This document shows, piece after piece, positions 10,488 through 20,778 of a stretch of 64,000 nt of DNA. Made by a program: the position numbers and the translations under genes. Origin of the DNA: an uncultured Pelagibacteraceae bacterium. Lineage in GTDB: Bacteria; Pseudomonadota; Alphaproteobacteria; Pelagibacterales; Pelagibacteraceae. How positions within the stretch are numbered: position 1 is the stretch's first letter; every line of letters begins with the position of its first letter. Below the pieces are notes generated by a model that saw only the letters and a program-made list of their open reading frames with translations, did no database searches and was not told where the DNA came from. The stretch is from positions 42,522 through 106,521 of the forward strand of contig CACISK010000005.1 of NCBI GenBank assembly GCA_902589315.1, given 5' to 3'.

Positions 10488-12563
10488 ATGGCAAAAACTC
10501 ACGCACTAAATAAATATAGAAATATTGGTATCATGGCTCACATTGATGCTGGTAAAACTACAACTACAGAAAGAATTTTATACTATACAGGTAAAAGTCA
10601 TAAAATTGGTGAAGTGCATGATGGTGCAGCTACAATGGATTGGATGGAGCAAGAGCAGGAAAGAGGTATTACAATAACTTCAGCTGCAACCACTTGTTTT
10701 TGGAGAGAACATAGAATTAATATTATTGATACTCCAGGCCACGTTGATTTTACAATTGAAGTCGAACGATCTTTGAAAGTTTTAGATGGTGCTGTTGCAG
10801 TATTTGATGGCGTTGCTGGTGTTGAACCACAATCTGAAACAGTGTGGAGACAAGCTGATAAATATAAAGTTCCTAGGATTTGTTTTGTAAATAAACTTGA
10901 TAGAACTGGTGCAGATTTTTTCAGATGTGTAGATATGATTAAAGATAGACTTGGTGCTAAACCTTTAGTCATGCAAGTTCCAATTGGAATAGAAGCTTCA
11001 TTACAGGGTGTCGTTGATTTAGTTAAAATGAAAGCAATTGTGTGGAAAAATGAAGATCTAGGAGCTGAATGGGAGGAAAAAGATATTCCAGGTGATCTAA
11101 AAGAAATATGTGACAAATACAGACAAGAATTGGTTGAAACTGCCGTTGAGCAAGATGAAAAATTAATGGAAGCATATTTAGGTGGTGAGGAAATAAAACA
11201 AGAAGATTTGATAAAATGTGTAAGAAAAGGATGCTTAAATTTTGAATTTGTTCCGGTTTTAACTGGTTCAGCTTTCAAAAATAAAGGTGTTCAACCATTA
11301 TTAGATGCAGTTGTAGATTATTTACCAAGTCCAGAAGATCTTGGATCTATAATGGGAACAAAACCTGGATCAGATGAGGAAATAGAGATGAAGTTTGAGG
11401 ATAGCGCTCCTTTTTCTGCTTTAGCTTTTAAAGTAGCAACTGATCCATTTGTTGGAAGTCTTACATTTATAAGAATTTATTCAGGTACAGTTAAATCTGG
11501 AACTGGAGTTTATAATACATCTTCAAATAAAGAAGAAAGAGTTGGAAGAATGCTTCTAATGCATGCTAATTCAAGAGAAGATATCAAAGAAGCAAATGCG
11601 GGTGATATAGTAGCTCTTGCAGGTTTAAAAAATACAATAACTGGGCATACATTGGCAAATAAAGATACTCCAGTATTACTTGAGCCAATGGAATTTCCAG
11701 ATCCAGTTATAGAAATTGCAGTCGAGCCGAAATCAAAGGCAGATCAAGAGAAAATGGGTGAGGCATTGGGAAGATTAGCTAAAGAAGATCCATCATTTAG
11801 AGTTTCATCTGATGAAGAGTCAGGACAAACAATAATAAAAGGAATGGGTGAATTACATTTAGATATTATTGTTGATAGAATGAAAAGAGAATTCAAAGTT
11901 GAGGCAAATGTAGGAGCTCCTCAAGTTGCTTACAGAGAAACAATATTAAGTGCTGCAGAGTTTGATTATACACACAAAAAACAAAGTGGTGGAGCTGGAC
12001 AGTTTGCTAGAGTTAAATTATCTGTTGAACCATTAGAACCTGGTAAAGGTAGAGAAATTGAAAGCAAAATTAAAGGTGGTGCAATACCAAAAGAATTTAT
12101 TCCAGGTGTAGAAAAAGGTGTAGAGACAATTGCTGACAGTGGAATATTAGCTGGATTTCCTTTAATTGATTATAAAGTTACAATATTAGATGGTTTACAC
12201 CATGATGTTGATTCTAGTGTATTAGCATTTGAGCTAGCTTCAAGACAGTGTTTTAAAGAAGCATGTAATCGAGGAACTTTAAAACTTTTAGAACCAGTCA
12301 TGAGAGTAGAAGTAGTAACTCCTGAAGATTATATGGGTGATGTAATTGGCGATTTAAACAGTAGACGAGGTCAAATAAGTACTCAAGAGCAAAGAGGAAA
12401 TGCAACAGTAATAACTGCTATGGTGCCATTAGCAAATATGTTTGGCTATATAAACAACTTAAGATCTATGTCACAAGGTAGAGCTCAGTACTCTATGTTT
12501 TTTGATCATTACGATAAGGTTCCACAAAATGTTCAAGATGAAGTAACCAAAAAGACAGGTTAA
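10488..12563 (+). CDS. fusA: Elongation factor G
   Basis: This GTPase drives ribosomal translocation. I place the start at the ATG at 10488 ([12 protein letters not shown], 691 residues), which matches the family; the longer frame from 10476 would overlap the end of rpsG. The G motifs are visible: P-loop AHIDAGKTT (17-25), [11 protein letters not shown] (59-69), DTPGH (81-85) and NKLD (135-138). The product is full length with domains II-V. The usual next gene, tuf, is absent; rpsJ follows two bases after the stop. Confidence 0.97.
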   Translation: MAKTHALNKYRNIGIMAHIDAGKTTTTERILYYTGKSHKIGEVHDGAATMDWMEQEQERGITITSAATTCFWREHRINIIDTPGHVDFTIEVERSLKVLDGAVAVFDGVAGVEPQSETVWRQADKYKVPRICFVNKLDRTGADFFRCVDMIKDRLGAKPLVMQVPIGIEASLQGVVDLVKMKAIVWKNEDLGAEWEEKDIPGDLKEICDKYRQELVETAVEQDEKLMEAYLGGEEIKQEDLIKCVRKGCLNFEFVPVLTGSAFKNKGVQPLLDAVVDYLPSPEDLGSIMGTKPGSDEEIEMKFEDSAPFSALAFKVATDPFVGSLTFIRIYSGTVKSGTGVYNTSSNKEERVGRMLLMHANSREDIKEANAGDIVALAGLKNTITGHTLANKDTPVLLEPMEFPDPVIEIAVEPKSKADQEKMGEALGRLAKEDPSFRVSSDEESGQTIIKGMGELHLDIIVDRMKREFKVEANVGAPQVAYRETILSAAEFDYTHKKQSGGAGQFARVKLSVEPLEPGKGREIESKIKGGAIPKEFIPGVEKGVETIADSGILAGFPLIDYKVTILDGLHHDVDSSVLAFELASRQCFKEACNRGTLKLLEPVMRVEVVTPEDYMGDVIGDLNSRRGQISTQEQRGNATVITAMVPLANMFGYINNLRSMSQGRAQYSMFFDHYDKVPQNVQDEVTKKTG

Positions 12564-12565
12564 TT

Positions 12566-12874
12566 ATGGATAAACAAAATATTAGAATAAAATTAAGAGC
12601 ATACGACAACAAGGTTTTGGATCAATCAACGGAAGAAATCGTAAATACTGTTAAAAGAACTGGAGCTAATATTAAGGGACCAATTCCTCTACCTACAAAA
12701 ATAGAGAGATACACTGTTTTAAGATCACCTCATATAGATAAAAAAAGTAGAGAACAATTTGAAACGAGAACTCATAAGAGATTAATTGATATTATTGAAC
12801 CTACACCAGCAACGGTAGAGGCGTTGATGAAACTTGATTTAGCGTCGGGAGTAGATGTGGAGATTAAGATATAA
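12566..12874 (+). CDS. rpsJ: 30S ribosomal protein S10
   Basis: S10 is a 30S head protein that also joins NusB in antitermination complexes. At 102 residues it is full length, with [13 protein letters not shown] at the start and the loop containing [14 protein letters not shown]. It opens the S10 gene set but has no promoter gap of its own, only two bases after fusA, so the str and S10 clusters probably form one transcript. Its stop overlaps the rplC start by one base (TAATG). Confidence 0.97.
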   Translation: MDKQNIRIKLRAYDNKVLDQSTEEIVNTVKRTGANIKGPIPLPTKIERYTVLRSPHIDKKSREQFETRTHKRLIDIIEPTPATVEALMKLDLASGVDVEIKI

Positions 12875-13584
12875 TGGACAATTTAGCATTAATTGGAAAA
12901 AAAATAGGAATGTCTAGAGAGTTTTTTAAAACTGGTCAGTCGGTTCCAGTTACTGTGTTAAAGATGGAAACTGGTAGAGTGATTAACATAATAAACAAAG
13001 AAAACCGTGGATATAGCGCAGTTCAAATAGGATTTGGTAAAATTAAAAACTCAAAATTAACCAAAGCTATGAAAGGTTATTTTGCAAAAAAAAATACAGA
13101 GCCAAAAAAAACTCTTAAAGAGTTTAGGTTAGAAAATACTGAGAATTTCAAAGAAGGAAATGAAATTGGATTAGAAATATTCGAAAATGTTAAGTTTGTT
13201 GATGTTAAATCTAAGACAATTGGTAAAGGTTTTGCAGGCGCAATGAAAAGACACAACTTTGGTGGCTTAAGAGCCACACATGGTGTCTCGATCTCTCACA
13301 GATCCCATGGTTCAACTGGACAAAGACAAGATCCAGGAAAAGTATTTAAAGGAAAAAAAATGGCTGGTCACATGGGGGATAAAATACGATCTATTCAAAA
13401 TATTGAGGTAATAAAAACAGATAGAGAAAATAATTTGTTATACTTGAAAGGCTCTATACCAGGATCAAAAAATACAGAAGTTTTAATTAGAAAATCCGTC
13501 AAAAATATTAATCGAATGTCATTAGATCAAAAAATAGAACAGATGGAAAAACAAAAAAAATCAGCTGATAAGAAGAAAAAATAA
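12874..13584 (+). CDS. rplC: 50S ribosomal protein L3
   Basis: L3 is an early-assembly protein of the 50S subunit that reaches toward the peptidyl transferase centre. The product has 236 residues, longer than E. coli L3 because of a lysine-rich C-terminal tail (KQKKSADKKKK). The central extension motif GSTGQRQDPGKVFKGKKMAG, including the glutamine that is often methylated, is intact. The start overlaps the rpsJ stop by one base; rplD follows directly. Confidence 0.97.
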   Translation: MDNLALIGKKIGMSREFFKTGQSVPVTVLKMETGRVINIINKENRGYSAVQIGFGKIKNSKLTKAMKGYFAKKNTEPKKTLKEFRLENTENFKEGNEIGLEIFENVKFVDVKSKTIGKGFAGAMKRHNFGGLRATHGVSISHRSHGSTGQRQDPGKVFKGKKMAGHMGDKIRSIQNIEVIKTDRENNLLYLKGSIPGSKNTEVLIRKSVKNINRMSLDQKIEQMEKQKKSADKKKK

Positions 13585-14208
13585 ATGAAAATAGATAAAT
13601 TAAGTATTGATGGAAAAAAACAGAGCATAGAAGTGCTAGATAAAATTTTTAGTGCTAAAGTTAATAATCAATTAGTGAGTGGTGCTATCTATAAATTAAA
13701 TGCAAATTTAAAAAGCAGAAAAGCAAAGACAAAGCAAAGAAATGAAGTTACTGGCTCAACATCTAAAATATATTCCCAAAAAGGCACTGGTAATGCAAGA
13801 CACTCTAGTAAAAAAGCTCCCATTTTTGTAGGTGGTGGTGTTGCTCATGGACCAAAAGGTCAGGATAACTACAAAACTAGAAAGTTAAATAAGAGTGAAA
13901 AAAAAATGAGTATAGCCTCACTTATTACTGAAAAAAATAAATCAAACAACGTAATTATTTTTGATGACTTTGGAAAAAAAATTGAAAAAACAAAAGAAAT
14001 GTTTGATCTTTTAAATAAGTTTGATGCTAATAATTCACTGTTAATATTAGATACAAAGTCAAAAGATAACATACTAAGATCAACAAAAAATATTCCTAAT
14101 GTTAAATTAACAGACGCAAACCATTTTAGTGCATTTGATTTAGTTAAGTATAAAAAAATTATTTTTACTGAGAGTTCTATAAAAGAATTGGAGAAAAGGT
14201 ATCAATGA
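13585..14208 (+). CDS. rplD: 50S ribosomal protein L4
   Basis: L4 lines part of the exit tunnel and in many bacteria regulates the S10 operon. The 207-residue product shows the tunnel loop region around residues 55-80 (QRNEVTGSTSKIYSQKGTG) and GGGVAHGPK. Its ATG directly follows the rplC stop, and its end overlaps rplW by four bases (ATGA), consistent with coupled translation. Confidence 0.96.
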   Translation: MKIDKLSIDGKKQSIEVLDKIFSAKVNNQLVSGAIYKLNANLKSRKAKTKQRNEVTGSTSKIYSQKGTGNARHSSKKAPIFVGGGVAHGPKGQDNYKTRKLNKSEKKMSIASLITEKNKSNNVIIFDDFGKKIEKTKEMFDLLNKFDANNSLLILDTKSKDNILRSTKNIPNVKLTDANHFSAFDLVKYKKIIFTESSIKELEKRYQ

Positions 14209-14501
14209 TGGACAAATTAAGTATATACGATAAAATTTTGTATCCTGTTGTAACCGAAAAATCTACAAATTTGTCGGAGCAAAATAAAATTATTTTTAAA
14301 GTCCCTTATAGTGCTAATAAAAAAACATTAAAAGGATCAATTGAAAAGATTTTTAAAGTAAACGTAACGAAAATTAATATTATTAATAAAAAAACACTAG
14401 TAAAATCAACTAGAGGAAAAAAAGTTAAAAAGAAAGGTTTTAAAAAAGCAATTATTACCCTTAAAAAGGGACAGAACATTGACTTAACAACAGGAATTTA
14501 A
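14205..14501 (+). CDS. rplW: 50S ribosomal protein L23
   Basis: L23 sits at the tunnel exit and docks trigger factor and signal recognition particle. At 98 residues it has the normal length, with DKILYPVVTEKST at the start and KVNVTKINIINKKT in the middle. Two consecutive in-frame ATGs (14205 and 14208) both overlap the rplD stop; either could be used. Confidence 0.96.
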   Translation: MMDKLSIYDKILYPVVTEKSTNLSEQNKIIFKVPYSANKKTLKGSIEKIFKVNVTKINIINKKTLVKSTRGKKVKKKGFKKAIITLKKGQNIDLTTGI

Positions 14502-14504
14502 ATT

Positions 14505-15338
14505 ATGGCTTTAAAAACATTTAAACCTTATACAAAATCAACTCGAGGTACTATTTTAACAAGTAGAGAAGGATTATGGAAGGGAAAGCCTTATAAGCCG
14601 TTAACAAGTGCTAATTATTCTTCAAAGGGAAGGAATAATTATGGACGTATAACATCAAGAAATCACGGAGGTGGCCATAAACACAAATATAGAAAAATTG
14701 ATTTTTATAGAAAAAAGAATGATATGAAGGCAATTGTAGAAAGAATTGAATACGACCCAAATAGATCATGCCACATAATGTTGGTTAAATTTGAGGATAA
14801 TCAAAAATTTTATTATTTGGCTCCTCAAAAAATAAAAGTTGGAGATCAAGTACAAAATGGCGCTTCTTCAGAAATTAAAATTGGTAATTGCTTACCACTT
14901 CAAGACATTCCAGTGGGAATAGATATACATAATGTTGAAATTCAACCTGGCGCTGGTGGTAAAATAGCAAGAGCTGCTGGCTCATCAGTAATAATTTCTG
15001 GCATAGATGGGAATTATTCAATAATAAAAATGACATCAGGTGAAGTTCGAAAAATTGATTCAAGAGCATTAGCTACAATTGGAGTTTTGTCTAATCCAGA
15101 TCAAAAAAATATTAAAATTGGTAAAGCTGGTAGATCAAGATGGTTAGGAAGAAGACCACATACAAGGGGAGTTGTTAAAAATCCAGTAGATCACCCTCAT
15201 GGTGGTGGTGAAGGAAAATCAGCAGGAGGTAGACACCCAGTTTCTCCAACTGGTCAATCAGCTAAAGGATTAAAAACTCGAGATAATAAGAGAACTGATA
15301 AATTTATTATAAGAAGAAGAAAGAAGAAGAGAGCATAA
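14505..15338 (+). CDS. rplB: 50S ribosomal protein L2
   Basis: L2 is needed for subunit joining and peptidyl transferase function. The 277-residue product has the hallmark NPVDHPHGGGEGKSAGGRHP near residues 226-245, containing the conserved histidine, and the early RNHGGGHKHKYR motif. Order rplW-rplB-rpsS is standard; flanking gaps are three bases each. Confidence 0.98.
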   Translation: MALKTFKPYTKSTRGTILTSREGLWKGKPYKPLTSANYSSKGRNNYGRITSRNHGGGHKHKYRKIDFYRKKNDMKAIVERIEYDPNRSCHIMLVKFEDNQKFYYLAPQKIKVGDQVQNGASSEIKIGNCLPLQDIPVGIDIHNVEIQPGAGGKIARAAGSSVIISGIDGNYSIIKMTSGEVRKIDSRALATIGVLSNPDQKNIKIGKAGRSRWLGRRPHTRGVVKNPVDHPHGGGEGKSAGGRHPVSPTGQSAKGLKTRDNKRTDKFIIRRRKKKRA

Positions 15339-15341
15339 TTT

Positions 15342-15650
15342 ATGGCTAGATCTGTTTGGAAAGGACCATTTGTTGAAGAAAGTTTAATCAAGAAAGTAGA
15401 GAAGATTAAAAATGATCCTAATAAAAAACCAATTAAAACCTGGTCTAGGAAATCTACAATTATACCTGACTTCGTAGGCTTCAGTTTTTTAATTTATAAT
15501 GGAAAAAAATTTATACCGATCACTGTATCTGAAGACATGGTTGGACACAAATTTGGAGAATTTGCCCCAACAAGACAATTTTTTGGTCATACACCGGCTG
15601 ATAAAAAAGCTAAAGTAGAGGGCGGGGCAAAAGGAGCTGATAAGAAATAA
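15342..15650 (+). CDS. rpsS: 30S ribosomal protein S19
   Basis: S19 binds 16S rRNA in the 30S head with S13. The 102-residue product begins [15 protein letters not shown] and contains [15 protein letters not shown] and [11 protein letters not shown], all family signatures. About ten residues of lysine/glycine-rich tail ([12 protein letters not shown]) extend beyond the core. Confidence 0.97.
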   Translation: MARSVWKGPFVEESLIKKVEKIKNDPNKKPIKTWSRKSTIIPDFVGFSFLIYNGKKFIPITVSEDMVGHKFGEFAPTRQFFGHTPADKKAKVEGGAKGADKK

Positions 15651-15652
15651 AA

Positions 15653-16048
15653 ATGAGCAAAAAGAAAGACATAGAATTAAAACAAGTTAGATCAATTAAT
15701 AAGAATGTAAGATCTAGTGTAAGAAAATTGCAACCAATTCTTAAATCTATAGTGGGTAAAAAAGTTGAAATTGCGATCAGAGATTTATCTTTTTCTGAGA
15801 AAAGAATTTCTAAAGATGTTAGAAAAACAATTTCATCTGCTATTGCAAATGCTGAAAATAATTTTCAATATGATATTGATAATTTAGTAGTTAAAGAAGC
15901 TTTCTGTGGAAAGCAGGTAATAATGAAAAGATTTAGAGCAAGAGCAAAAGGGAGAGCAGCAGAAATTATGAAACCATACTCAAATGTAACAATTATTTTG
16001 AGTGAACAAATGAAACAAAAAGAGAAGGAACATGGGACAAAAAGTTAA
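15653..16048 (+). CDS. rplV: 50S ribosomal protein L22
   Basis: L22 spans the exit tunnel wall. The 131-residue product carries the conserved hairpin region ([20 protein letters not shown], about residues 91-110) and ends in a charged tail EKEHGTKS. The last 17 bases overlap the start of rpsC, the largest overlap within the ribosomal cluster. Confidence 0.96.
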   Translation: MSKKKDIELKQVRSINKNVRSSVRKLQPILKSIVGKKVEIAIRDLSFSEKRISKDVRKTISSAIANAENNFQYDIDNLVVKEAFCGKQVIMKRFRARAKGRAAEIMKPYSNVTIILSEQMKQKEKEHGTKS

Positions 16049-16691
16049 TCCGGTGGGCTTAAGATTGGGAATCAACAGAGGTTGGGATTCCGTATGGTAT
16101 GCAAAAAAACAAGATTACGGAAGATATTTAATTGAAGATTTTAAAATAAGGGAATTTATCAAAAAAAATGTAATTAACTCTGGAGTTTCAAAGGTAATGA
16201 TTGAAAGATCAGCAAAAAAATGTTTCGTAACTATCTATACCTCAAGACCCGGCTTTGTTATTGGAAAAAAAGGAAGCGATATAGAAAAAATTAAAGGAAA
16301 TCTATCAAAACTAACTGATAATGAAATAGTTTTGAATATAAAAGAGGTAAAAAAGCCAGAGACTAATTCATTTCTAGTGGCAGAAAACATAGCTCAACAA
16401 TTAGTTAAACGTGTCTCCTACAGACGAGCAATGAAAAGAGCAATGCAATCAGCTTTAAGATTGGGAGCCAAGGGAATAAAAGTGTCTTGTAGTGGAAGAT
16501 TGGGTGGCAACGAGATTGCTAGAACAGAATGGTTAAGAGATGGGAGTATCCCATCACATACTTTAAGAGCTGACATAGATTATGCTGAAGCCGAAGCTCT
16601 TACAACATATGGAATAATTGGAATTAAAGTTTGGATTTATAAAGGAGAGATATTTACAAAAGAATTTAGTCAGGAAAGGAATAAGAAATAG
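16032..16691 (+). CDS. rpsC: 30S ribosomal protein S3
   Basis: S3 helps form the mRNA entry channel and has mRNA helicase activity with S4 and S5. The 219-residue product starts [14 protein letters not shown], has the KH RNA-binding segment with [13 protein letters not shown] (about residues 76-88) and the C-terminal [13 protein letters not shown] and [15 protein letters not shown] motifs. The start is fixed by the conserved N-terminus even though it overlaps rplV by 17 bases. Confidence 0.98.
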   Translation: MGQKVNPVGLRLGINRGWDSVWYAKKQDYGRYLIEDFKIREFIKKNVINSGVSKVMIERSAKKCFVTIYTSRPGFVIGKKGSDIEKIKGNLSKLTDNEIVLNIKEVKKPETNSFLVAENIAQQLVKRVSYRRAMKRAMQSALRLGAKGIKVSCSGRLGGNEIARTEWLRDGSIPSHTLRADIDYAEAEALTTYGIIGIKVWIYKGEIFTKEFSQERNKK

Positions 16692-16693
16692 CA

Positions 16694-17101
16694 ATGTTGC
16701 AACCAACAAGAACAAAATTTAGAAAAGCTCACAAAGGTAGAATTCATGGAAATGCATCGCGATGCAACTTAATGAACTACGGTGCATTTGGACTAAAAGC
16801 AATACAACCTGAAAGAATAATTTCAAGACAAATAGAGGCGGCAAGAGTGGCGTTAACAAGACACATGAAAAGACAAGGAAGAGTTTGGACTAGAATGTTT
16901 CCGAATATTCCAGTTTCAAAAAAACCAACCGAGGTAAGAATGGGTAAAGGAAAAGGTTCACCTGAGTATTGGGCATGTAGGGTTAAACCAGGCAGAATTC
17001 TTTTTGAAGTTGATGGAGTATCAGAAGAAATTGCAAGAGAGGCTTTATATAAAGCATCCGCAAAGCTCCCAATAAAATGTAAGTTTATAAAGAGAATTTA
17101 A
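16694..17101 (+). CDS. rplP: 50S ribosomal protein L16
   Basis: L16 lies near the A-site tRNA and is essential for peptidyl transfer activity. The 135-residue product begins [16 protein letters not shown] and contains [16 protein letters not shown] and [12 protein letters not shown], which define the family. The rpmC ATG follows the stop with no gap. Confidence 0.98.
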   Translation: MLQPTRTKFRKAHKGRIHGNASRCNLMNYGAFGLKAIQPERIISRQIEAARVALTRHMKRQGRVWTRMFPNIPVSKKPTEVRMGKGKGSPEYWACRVKPGRILFEVDGVSEEIAREALYKASAKLPIKCKFIKRI

Positions 17102-17290
17102 ATGAAAAAAAGCGATATAAAAAAACTAACTAGGGACCAAGCGTTGAAAGATATAGAAAAATTTAAAAAAGATTTATTTAATTTTAGATTTCAAAAAATT
17201 AATGGTCAAATAAAGAGTCCTTCTAAAATTAGTGAGACTAAAAAAAATATTGCTAGATTAAAAACATTAATAGTGAGAAAAGATGCCTAA
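17102..17290 (+). CDS. rpmC: 50S ribosomal protein L29
   Basis: L29 is a small two-helix protein at the tunnel exit. The 62-residue frame is of family length and contains [21 protein letters not shown] followed by the IARLKTLI helix. Its last eight bases overlap rpsQ. Assignment rests on sequence and on the invariant position between rplP and rpsQ. Confidence 0.94.
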   Translation: MKKSDIKKLTRDQALKDIEKFKKDLFNFRFQKINGQIKSPSKISETKKNIARLKTLIVRKDA

Positions 17291-17519
17291 AAAAACATTA
17301 GATGGAGTTGTCATAAGCGATAAACCGAACAAAACTATTACAGTTCTAGTTGAAAGAAAATATCAACACCCTGTATTAAAAAAAGTAATTAAAGCAAGAA
17401 AGAAATACAGCGTACATGATGAAGAAAATAAATATAAAAATGGTGATAAGGTAACAATACAAGAATGCAAACCATATTCTAAATCAAAAAAATTTGAAGT
17501 GATTGGAGCAAGTAAATGA
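17283..17519 (+). CDS. rpsQ: 30S ribosomal protein S17
   Basis: S17 is a primary 16S rRNA-binding protein with an OB fold. The 78-residue product shows [21 protein letters not shown] near the N-terminus, the [14 protein letters not shown] segment and the short C-terminal basic end. It overlaps both neighbours (8 bases with rpmC, 4 with rplN). Confidence 0.96.
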   Translation: MPKKTLDGVVISDKPNKTITVLVERKYQHPVLKKVIKARKKYSVHDEENKYKNGDKVTIQECKPYSKSKKFEVIGASK

Positions 17520-17884
17520 TACAAGTGCAAACAGAGTTATTTGTTGCTGATAACACAGGAGCAAAAAAGATAGAATGTATTAAAGTTTTGGGTGGTTCCA
17601 AAAGAAGATATGCAAGTATAGGTGATACTATTGTTGTTGCTGTAAAAGAAGCAATACCAAAAGGTAAAGTTAAAAAAGGTGCAGTTCATAAAGCAGTTGT
17701 TGTAAGAGTGAAAAAAGGCATTCACAGAAATGATGGATCGAAAGTAAAATTTGATAATAATGCAGCAGTGCTTACAGATGACAAAGGAGAACCAATGGGA
17801 ACAAGGATATTTGGACCTGTAACTAGAGAGCTAAGAAATAGAGGGCAAATGAAAATAATTTCTTTAGCACCAGAGGTTTTATAA
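17516..17884 (+). CDS. rplN: 50S ribosomal protein L14
   Basis: L14 forms an intersubunit bridge and binds the assembly factor RsfS. The product has 122 residues, starts [18 protein letters not shown] and contains [19 protein letters not shown] and [13 protein letters not shown], all diagnostic. It begins the spc part of the cluster with no separate promoter, overlapping rpsQ by four bases. Confidence 0.98.
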   Translation: MIQVQTELFVADNTGAKKIECIKVLGGSKRRYASIGDTIVVAVKEAIPKGKVKKGAVHKAVVVRVKKGIHRNDGSKVKFDNNAAVLTDDKGEPMGTRIFGPVTRELRNRGQMKIISLAPEVL

Positions 17885-18123
17885 TGATTAAAAAAGGTAT
17901 CAAAGTAAAAATACTAAGTGGTAAAGATAAAAATAAAGACGGTGATGTCATTGAGATAGATAGAAAAAATAATAGAGCAAAGGTCAAAGGAATTAATATG
18001 GTAAAAAAACATGTAAAAACTACCAAAGAAAAAAAAGGCGGTATTATATCAAAAGAAAATTTTATCCATATTTCAAATTTAGTAGTATTTGATAAAAAAT
18101 CTAAAAGTGAGGCTAAAAAATAA
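17884..18123 (+). CDS. rplX: 50S ribosomal protein L24, shortened C-terminus
   Basis: L24 initiates 50S assembly. The N-terminal KOW region is present ([22 protein letters not shown]) and [19 protein letters not shown] follows. At 79 residues it is roughly 25 shorter than the usual bacterial L24 (about 102-105) and ends shortly after the IHISN strand, lacking the expected C-terminal basic region. One-base overlaps on both sides, and rplE in its normal place, argue that the stop is real rather than a frameshift. Confidence 0.94.
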   Translation: MIKKGIKVKILSGKDKNKDGDVIEIDRKNNRAKVKGINMVKKHVKTTKEKKGGIISKENFIHISNLVVFDKKSKSEAKK

Positions 18124-18677
18124 TGATACCTAGATTGAAGCAATCTATAGCTAATGAAATAGAACCAGCATTGAAAGAAAAATTTGGTTATAAAAATTTG
18201 TTCATGGGCCCCAGGATACAAAAAATAGTTTTAAATATGGGCTTAGGTCTAGATGGCAATGATCAAAAAATATTAAAATCTTGCCAAGAAGATATGGCCA
18301 ATATTACTGGTCAAATGCCTGTAGTTACAAAATTTAAAAAATCTATTGCAAACTTTAAAACCAGAAAAAATACTAATTCTGGCTTAAAGGTAACATTAAG
18401 AAAAAATAAAATGTATGAATTTATAGATAGATTAACTAATATTGCATTGCCAAGAATTAAAGATTTCAGAGGATTAAATCCAAATGGTTTTGATAAATAT
18501 GGGAATTATACTTTTGGTGTTAAAGAACATATTATATTTCCAGAAGTTAATTTTGACAAAGTGGATAAGATTAGAGGTTTAGATATAACTATTGTTATTA
18601 AATCTCAAAAAAAGGAACATAGTTACGAATTATTAAAACATTTAAATTTTCCATTTAAAGAAACAAGGAGCAATTAA
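18123..18677 (+). CDS. rplE: 50S ribosomal protein L5
   Basis: L5 carries 5S rRNA into the central protuberance. The 184-residue product has [13 protein letters not shown] (about 30-42), [14 protein letters not shown] and [20 protein letters not shown], the standard L5 signatures. One-base overlaps join it to rplX and rpsN. Confidence 0.98.
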   Translation: MIPRLKQSIANEIEPALKEKFGYKNLFMGPRIQKIVLNMGLGLDGNDQKILKSCQEDMANITGQMPVVTKFKKSIANFKTRKNTNSGLKVTLRKNKMYEFIDRLTNIALPRIKDFRGLNPNGFDKYGNYTFGVKEHIIFPEVNFDKVDKIRGLDITIVIKSQKKEHSYELLKHLNFPFKETRSN

Positions 18678-18982
18678 TGGCAAAAATGAGCGCGATAAAT
18701 AAAAATAATAGGAGAATTAAACTTTCAGATAAATATTACAAAAAAAGAATGCAATTAAAAAAAATAATAATGAATAAAAAAATATCCTTAGAGGAAAGAT
18801 TTAAAGCTCAACAAAAATTATCAAAATTACCAAGAAATTCTGCAAAAGTAAGAGTAATGAATAGATGTCAAATAACTGGAAGACCTCATGGCGTTTATAG
18901 AAAATTAAAAATTTCAAGAATAGCTCTTAGACAATTAGGATTAGAGGGTAAAATCCCAGGAATGGTAAAATCTAGCTGGTAG
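18677..18982 (+). CDS. rpsN: 30S ribosomal protein S14 (zinc-free type)
   Basis: S14 is a late-assembling 30S head protein. The 101-residue product is the long form without the CxxC zinc pairs (only one cysteine, in [15 protein letters not shown]). The family core [20 protein letters not shown] is intact and the end reads GMVKSSW. A Shine-Dalgarno-like AAAGGAAA lies in the ten-base gap to rpsH. Confidence 0.97.
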   Translation: MAKMSAINKNNRRIKLSDKYYKKRMQLKKIIMNKKISLEERFKAQQKLSKLPRNSAKVRVMNRCQITGRPHGVYRKLKISRIALRQLGLEGKIPGMVKSSW

Positions 18983-18992
18983 AAAGGAAAAT

Positions 18993-19385
18993 ATGAGTTT
19001 AAGTGATCCAATAGGTGATATGTTAGCAAGAATAAAAAATGCTCAAGAGAGAAATCACAGCAAAGTTTCTCTACCATCATCTAAATTTAAAGCTAAAATT
19101 GCTGATGTTTTAAAATCTGAAGGTTATATTATTGATTACAAAATAAATGAAGATAAAAAACCTTCTATTGAAATTAATTTAAAATATAATTCTGGAAATC
19201 CAGTCATAAATACTATTGAAAGAGTATCAAAACCAGGAAGACGAATTTTCTCAAGTGCTAGCAGTTTACCCAAAATTAATAATGGCCTTGGTATAGCTAT
19301 TGTTTCAACACCTCAGGGCGTGATGACAGATGTAGATGCAAGAAAGAAAAAATTGGGTGGAGAAATTATTTGTAAGGTATTTTAA
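18993..19385 (+). CDS. rpsH: 30S ribosomal protein S8
   Basis: S8 binds helix 21 of 16S rRNA and represses the spc operon in E. coli. The 130-residue product begins MSLSDPIGDMLARIKNAQ and has RVSKPGRRIFSSASSLP and GIAIVSTPQGVMTD, as expected. It is the only spc gene here preceded by a visible purine-rich ribosome binding site. Confidence 0.98.
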   Translation: MSLSDPIGDMLARIKNAQERNHSKVSLPSSKFKAKIADVLKSEGYIIDYKINEDKKPSIEINLKYNSGNPVINTIERVSKPGRRIFSSASSLPKINNGLGIAIVSTPQGVMTDVDARKKKLGGEIICKVF

Positions 19386-19924
19386 TGTCTAAAATAGGTA
19401 AAATAAATATTCCAATACCAGAAAAAGTCAAAGTTTTATTGACTGGTAGTACTATAAATGTTGAAGGGCCTTTAGGCAAACAGTCTCTAGATATAGATTT
19501 AGAAATGTTTGATTTAAATATTAATGAAGGAAAAGATATTTCAATTAAACCTAAAAAACTAAATGATAATTCAAAAAGATTGTGGGGCATGAATAGAAGT
19601 TTGCTAAATAATGCCATAGTTGGAACTAGCAGTGGATATGAAAAAATTTTAGAGTTAACAGGTGTCGGATTTAGAGCGGCTTTAAAAGGTAAAATTTTAA
19701 ACATGCAGTTAGGTTTTAGCCACGATATTAATTTTGAAATTCCAGAAGGAATAAAAATTGCTGTTGAAAAACAAACAATCTTAAAAATTACTGGATCAGA
19801 TAAACAAAAAGTTGGAATGGTTGCATCTCAAATTAAAAGCATAAGACCGCCCGAGCCATATAAGGGCAAAGGAATTAAAGAAAAAGGTCAATATATACTT
19901 AGAAAAGAAGGCAAGAAAAAATAA
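19385..19924 (+). CDS. rplF: 50S ribosomal protein L6
   Basis: L6 binds near the sarcin-ricin loop where GTPase factors dock. At 179 residues it has both repeated domains; the second ends with the signature [20 protein letters not shown] (about 154-173). One-base overlaps with rpsH and rplR. Confidence 0.98.
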   Translation: MSKIGKINIPIPEKVKVLLTGSTINVEGPLGKQSLDIDLEMFDLNINEGKDISIKPKKLNDNSKRLWGMNRSLLNNAIVGTSSGYEKILELTGVGFRAALKGKILNMQLGFSHDINFEIPEGIKIAVEKQTILKITGSDKQKVGMVASQIKSIRPPEPYKGKGIKEKGQYILRKEGKKK

Positions 19925-20274
19925 TGAAACTTAACACAATAGAAAGAAAAAGATTCAGGATTAGGAAAAAACTTAAGAAAGTGTCTACAGATAGGTATAG
20001 ATTAAGTGTTTCAAGATCATCAAAAAACATAAGTGCCCAAATAATTGATGACACTAAAAATATAACATTAGTGTCGGCTTCATCCATAGATAAAGAAATA
20101 AAAGGACAAAAAAAGAGTAAGTCAGAAATATCAACTATAGTTGCTCAATTATTAGCAAAAAAAGCAAACGAAAAAAATATAAAAAAAATTTATTTTGATA
20201 GAGGTATTTTTAAATACCATGGAAGAGTAAAAATATTTGCAGAAACTTTAAGGAAAAATGGATTGGAATTTTAA
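19924..20274 (+). CDS. rplR: 50S ribosomal protein L18
   Basis: L18 binds 5S rRNA with L5. The 116-residue product contains [20 protein letters not shown] and ends with the family segment [26 protein letters not shown] in normal position. Gap to rpsE is three bases. Confidence 0.97.
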   Translation: MKLNTIERKRFRIRKKLKKVSTDRYRLSVSRSSKNISAQIIDDTKNITLVSASSIDKEIKGQKKSKSEISTIVAQLLAKKANEKNIKKIYFDRGIFKYHGRVKIFAETLRKNGLEF

Positions 20275-20277
20275 GTT

Positions 20278-20778
20278 ATGGAAAAAAATACAGAATTTGT
20301 AGAGAAATTAGTTCATATTAATAGAATAACAAAAGTAGTTAAAGGTGGAAGAAGATTCGGTTTTTCTGCATTGGTTGTTGTAGGTAATCAAAATGGAAAA
20401 ATTGGAATTGCTCATGCTAAAGCAAAACAAGTCCCAGATGCAATAAAAAAAGCAAATGAATTAGCAAGAAGAAAATTAATTCAAATACCTTTAAGAGATG
20501 GAAGAACTATTCATCATGATATTTATGGAAAAGATGGTGCTGGCAAAATTAAATTAAGATCAGCTCCTAAAGGTACGGGAATTATTGCTGGTGGACCTGT
20601 AAGGGCTGTATGCGAAGTTCTTGGAATTAAAGATATAGTGGCTAAATCATTAGGCACTGCAAATCCTCACAATGTAATTAGAGCATGCATTAAAGCTTTA
20701 TCAAAACAAAATTCACCAAAAAATATTTCTAACTTAAGAAATAAAAAAATTTCAGAGATAATTGAGAAGAGAGGATAA
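20278..20778 (+). CDS. rpsE: 30S ribosomal protein S5
   Basis: S5 supports decoding accuracy and mRNA helicase activity. The 166-residue product has the double-stranded RNA-binding domain with VVKGGRRFGFSALVVVGN (about 19-36) and the loop GTGIIAGGPVRAVCEVLGI. Normally rpmD follows; here rpsE overlaps rplO by one base and rpmD is absent. Confidence 0.98.
   Translation: MEKNTEFVEKLVHINRITKVVKGGRRFGFSALVVVGNQNGKIGIAHAKAKQVPDAIKKANELARRKLIQIPLRDGRTIHHDIYGKDGAGKIKLRSAPKGTGIIAGGPVRAVCEVLGIKDIVAKSLGTANPHNVIRACIKALSKQNSPKNISNLRNKKISEIIEKRG

Noticed and set aside
10598-11278. 226-residue minus-strand ORF opposite fusA
   Set aside because: Antisense shadow of a conserved GTPase gene; Ser/Thr-rich with no family features.
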